Positions 37,628 through 40,031 of a DNA stretch of 40,031 nucleotides are shown here, piece after piece; position 1 is the first letter of the stretch, and the number at the start of each line of letters is the position of its first letter. The notes beneath the pieces were generated by a model, which was not told where the DNA came from, searched no databases, and saw only the letters and a list, made by a program, of their open reading frames with translations. This stretch comes from Nostoc sp. GT001 (GTDB lineage: Bacteria > Cyanobacteriota > Cyanobacteriia > Cyanobacteriales > Nostocaceae). The stretch spans positions 3,033,932 to 3,073,962 of the forward strand of contig NZ_JAUDRJ010000003.1 of NCBI RefSeq assembly GCF_030382115.1. The letters are read 5' to 3'. Both the position numbers and the translations under genes were made by a program.

Positions 37628-39010
37628 ATGATTACCACTGAATTATCTAACGTTGGCGAAATTATCCAGAATCAGCGAGAGTTTTTTCAAACTGGCAAAA
37701 CAAAAGATGTCACTTTTCGGATTGAACAACTTAAAACTCTCAAGCAAGCAATAATTGAGCATGAACAAGCAATAGTTGAGGCATTACAAGCGGATTTACA
37801 TAAACCAGAAGTGGAGACTTACCTTACAGAAATAAGTGTAATTAAAGAAATTGATTACGCTATAAAACATCTTCAAAACTGGAGTAAGCCCAAAAAAGCA
37901 GCCGTTTCTTGGGATTTCTTTTCATACTCAGCAAAAATTTATCCAGAGCCGTTAGGGGTTGTGTTAATTATCGGCCCTTGGAACTATCCATTTCAGTTAA
38001 TTATCTCACCTTTAATAGGTGCGATCGCAGCTGGGAATTGTGCAATTCTCAAACCTTCAGAAATTGCTTCTCATACGTCTGATATTGTTGCTAAGATTAT
38101 TGCCAAATATTTTGACCCTGCTTATATTGCAGTGGTTGAAGGAGGCGTGGAAGCCAGTCAAAAACTACTTGCAGAAAAGTTTGACCATATCTTTTTTACT
38201 GGTGGCACAGCCGTCGGCAAAATCATTATGGCAGCAGCGGCAAAACATCTCACACCAGTGACTTTAGAATTGGGCGGTAAAAGTCCTTGTATCGTAGATA
38301 CTGACATTAAACTTGAACACACTGTTAGACGAATTACTTGGGGTAAATTTATTAATGCTGGACAAACTTGTATCGCTCCCGACTATCTTTTAGTTAATAA
38401 AAAAATCAAAAAAGATTTAATAGATGGTCTGGCAAAATCCTTAAAAGAATTTTATGGCGATAATCCTGTAAACAGTCCTGATTATGCCAGGATTATCAGT
38501 GAAAAACACTTTGATAGATTGGTTAATTTTCTCAAAGACGGTGAAGTTATCATTGGTGGAGAAAATCAACCTTCAGAGCATTATATCGCCCCCACAGTGA
38601 TTGATAATGTCTCTTTGGAAGATCCTGTAATGCAGGAAGAAATTTTTGGCCCTATTCTACCAATCATTGAATATACTGACATTGCAGAAGCGATCGCCTT
38701 GATTAACTCTAGACCCAAGCCCTTGGCGTTATACTTATTTTCTCAAGACAAAAACCTGCAAAAGCGGGTTTTGCAGGAAACTTCCTCTGGTGGAGTCTGC
38801 ATTAACGACACAGTGATGCAGGTTGGTGTCCCGTCTTTACCATTTGGTGGAGTAGGAGATAGCGGTATTGGCAACTATCACGGTAAAGCTAGTTTTGACA
38901 CCTTTTCTCATAAGAAAAGTGTATTGAAAAACTCTTTCTGGCTAGATTTAAAATGGCGATACGCTCCTTATCAGGGCAAATTGCCACTCATAAAGAAACT
39001 TCTGGGTTAA
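37628..39010 (+). CDS. Aldehyde dehydrogenase (class 3-like)
   Basis: A 460-residue NAD(P)-dependent aldehyde dehydrogenase oxidising aldehydes to acids. Catalytic residues are visible: Asn119 (GPWNYPF), Lys142 (LKPSE), Glu214 (LELGGKSP) and Cys248 (NAGQTCIAPDY). The C-terminal GGVCINDTVMQVGVPSLPFGGVGDSGIGNYHGKASFDTFSH is typical of the ALDH3/fatty-aldehyde subgroup. In cyanobacteria such enzymes remove fatty and other reactive aldehydes, but the substrate here is inferred only. The hydrophobic C-terminus is short, giving no clear membrane anchor. It stands alone by spacing. Confidence 0.93.
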   Translation: MITTELSNVGEIIQNQREFFQTGKTKDVTFRIEQLKTLKQAIIEHEQAIVEALQADLHKPEVETYLTEISVIKEIDYAIKHLQNWSKPKKAAVSWDFFSYSAKIYPEPLGVVLIIGPWNYPFQLIISPLIGAIAAGNCAILKPSEIASHTSDIVAKIIAKYFDPAYIAVVEGGVEASQKLLAEKFDHIFFTGGTAVGKIIMAAAAKHLTPVTLELGGKSPCIVDTDIKLEHTVRRITWGKFINAGQTCIAPDYLLVNKKIKKDLIDGLAKSLKEFYGDNPVNSPDYARIISEKHFDRLVNFLKDGEVIIGGENQPSEHYIAPTVIDNVSLEDPVMQEEIFGPILPIIEYTDIAEAIALINSRPKPLALYLFSQDKNLQKRVLQETSSGGVCINDTVMQVGVPSLPFGGVGDSGIGNYHGKASFDTFSHKKSVLKNSFWLDLKWRYAPYQGKLPLIKKLLG

Positions 39011-39020
39011 AAAAATTTAT

Positions 39021-39060
39021 GAGTTAGGAGTGAGGAATAAAAATCTACAACTCCTAACTC
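39021..39060. terminator. Hairpin between convergent aldehyde dehydrogenase and SorA-like genes
   Basis: GAGTTAGGAGT (39021-39031) pairs perfectly with ACTCCTAACTC (39050-39060), placed 10 bases after the aldehyde dehydrogenase stop. Confidence 0.6.
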
Positions 39061-39066
39061 TTGTAC

Positions 39067-39086
39067 AGACGCGATTAATCGCGTCT
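39067..39086. repeat. Perfect 20-bp palindrome, dispersed-repeat type
   Basis: AGACGCGATTAATCGCGTCT is a perfect palindrome next to the 3' end of the minus-strand molybdoenzyme gene. I recall this phrase as an abundant intergenic repeat in Nostoc genomes. Confidence 0.6.
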
Positions 39087-39089
39087 CTC

Positions 39090-39695
39090 CTAAAACCCAA
39101 AAGCGTTGCTGTAACGCTCCTCAGCCCAGGGTTCACCACGGCGATGGTAGCCATTGCGCTCCCAAAAACCAAGTTCTTCACCAGGTAAAAATTCTAAACC
39201 ATTAATCCACTTAGCACTTTTCCAAGCGTAGAGGTGGGGAACAACTAGCCGCATCGGGCCACCGTGTTCAGTTGAAAGGTCTTCACCAAAAACTTTAAAG
39301 GCAAAGAAGTTTTCTTCGCGGATGAAATCTTCTACAGAGATATTGGTAGTGTAGCCACCATAGCAGTGTTCCATAATGTAGGCTGCCTTGGGGTCTAACT
39401 CAACCAGACCCATAAAATCTGTAACTTTAATGCCAGTCCATTTGACATCGAGTTTAGACCAGCGCGTTACACAGTGGAAGTCTGCTGTGAATTCGTGTTG
39501 AGGTAGCGCCATAAAGTCTGACCAACTAAAGGTAGCAGGTTTTGCTAAACCCCAAACTTTAAACTCCCATTCCTCAGTGCTGACTTGGGGAGTTGCACCG
39601 TAAGTTAATACGGGGAAACCTTTAGCTAAGTGTTGACCAGGAGGAACGCGATCGCTTTCTTCCTTCCCTGGTTTCTGAAAAAATTTTCCTAGCAT
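39090..39695 (-). CDS. Sulfite-oxidase-like molybdopterin enzyme
   Basis: A 201-residue protein made of just the molybdopterin-binding domain of the sulfite oxidase family (YuiH/MsrP-like short type). The molybdenum ligand is Cys75 in FTADFHCVTRWSKLDVKWTGI. Further family marks are IMEHCYGGYTTNISVEDF, HGGPMRLVVPHLYAWKSAKW and the C-terminal FWERNGYHRRGEPWAEERY. There is no heme domain, dimerisation domain or signal peptide, so it is probably cytoplasmic with an unknown electron acceptor and substrate. Transcribed towards the aldehyde dehydrogenase. Confidence 0.88.
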   Translation of the reverse strand: MLGKFFQKPGKEESDRVPPGQHLAKGFPVLTYGATPQVSTEEWEFKVWGLAKPATFSWSDFMALPQHEFTADFHCVTRWSKLDVKWTGIKVTDFMGLVELDPKAAYIMEHCYGGYTTNISVEDFIREENFFAFKVFGEDLSTEHGGPMRLVVPHLYAWKSAKWINGLEFLPGEELGFWERNGYHRRGEPWAEERYSNAFGF

Positions 39696-40031
39696 AGTTG
39701 GAGAAAACTTATTTTTCTCAAGGTATTTACAAGTTTCTTTGTGGAGTTGCCAACAGCACCAGATGTTTTACTTTTTATAAGAAGAATTCAGAACTCAGGA
39801 GTCAGAATTCAGTATGAGTTCTGTACGAGTGGGTGACGAATATTGCTGAAAAGTGAGTGTTTAGTGGGCGAAAAAATTAAAATATTCTCGCCTTAAAACT
39901 CTATCTTTTTATGGGTAGAGTATTCTGAATTCTGAATTCTGACTCCTATTTTATAGGATGACTTAATCATTACTTGTGAATGATAGGTAATGGGTAATGG
40001 ATGTTCCCAATTACTCACTACCAATTTTTTT
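39696..40031. repeat. Intergenic end of the window with long-range inverted repeats
   Basis: AGGAGTCAGAATTCAG (39797-39812) is the exact inverse complement of 39932-39947, and both sit among further GAATTC-containing copies. No gene is visible; the sequence probably holds the promoter of the molybdoenzyme gene (minus strand) and dispersed repeats. Confidence 0.5.

Noticed and set aside
39067..39086. Palindrome as a regulatory operator
   Set aside because: It lies at the 3' side of both neighbours and matches a phrase I know as a dispersed repeat.

Overview
The window looks like chromosome of a filamentous, Nostoc/Anabaena-type cyanobacterium. The evidence is the very frequent HIP1 octamer GCGATCGC, an allophycocyanin gene (apcD), cyanobacterial-type groESL control sites (K-box and CIRCE), a geranylgeranyl-reductase-family protein, heptamer tandem repeats of the CCAATGAC and TTGTCCT kind between genes, and several decayed insertion sequences. 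No rRNA, tRNA or CRISPR array was found.

Layout. 1-3.8 kb: thioredoxin-like protein, pyrH-frr (overlapping), a GGR-family flavoprotein and a small exported protein. 3.8-6.8 kb: accessory patch. A gene of unknown function on the minus strand is split by a 691-bp IS630-type element carrying an internally deleted transposase; an EF-hand protein and a decayed Uma2 gene follow. 6.8-12.8 kb: lysS, then purF and purL on the minus strand. purL carries an in-frame low-complexity repeat. 12.8-18.8 kb: a 788-bp gap with an orphan plus-strand terminator (possible small RNA), apcD with a one-base frameshift, rlmD, an RsbW-like ATPase, two small conserved proteins and asnS. 18.8-26.6 kb: two near-identical copies of a two-ORF IS630 element (19046-20184 and 25080-26198) flank a NIL-domain protein, an Rre1/Ycf29-like response regulator, a decayed [2Fe-2S] ferredoxin-like gene and groES-groEL. 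Copy 2 sits inside the remnant of an IS4-like transposase. 26.6-31.4 kb: urease genes ureD-ureA-ureB-(DUF1349 protein)-ureC, then an Rpn-like nuclease/transposase gene. 31.4-37.5 kb: a translationally coupled pair on the minus strand (TIR-AAA ATPase; AAA ATPase with membrane segment, coiled coil, SPOR-like and three peptidoglycan-binding repeats), divergent from a REC-histidine kinase hybrid. 37.6-40 kb: an aldehyde dehydrogenase and a sulfite-oxidase-like molybdoenzyme.

How it fits together. Much of the window is housekeeping: nucleotide synthesis (pyrH, purF, purL), translation (frr, lysS, asnS, rlmD), chaperonin (groESL) and nitrogen supply from urea (ureDABC). The strongest candidate for a little-described system is the TIR-AAA / AAA-peptidoglycan-binding pair at 31442-35919. 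Its domain order suggests a cytoplasmic NAD-cleaving or signalling effector coupled to a membrane ATPase whose C-terminus can touch the cell wall; this is inference from architecture. The insertion elements give a readable history: removing the 691-bp element with one TA copy restores an open frame across its host gene.
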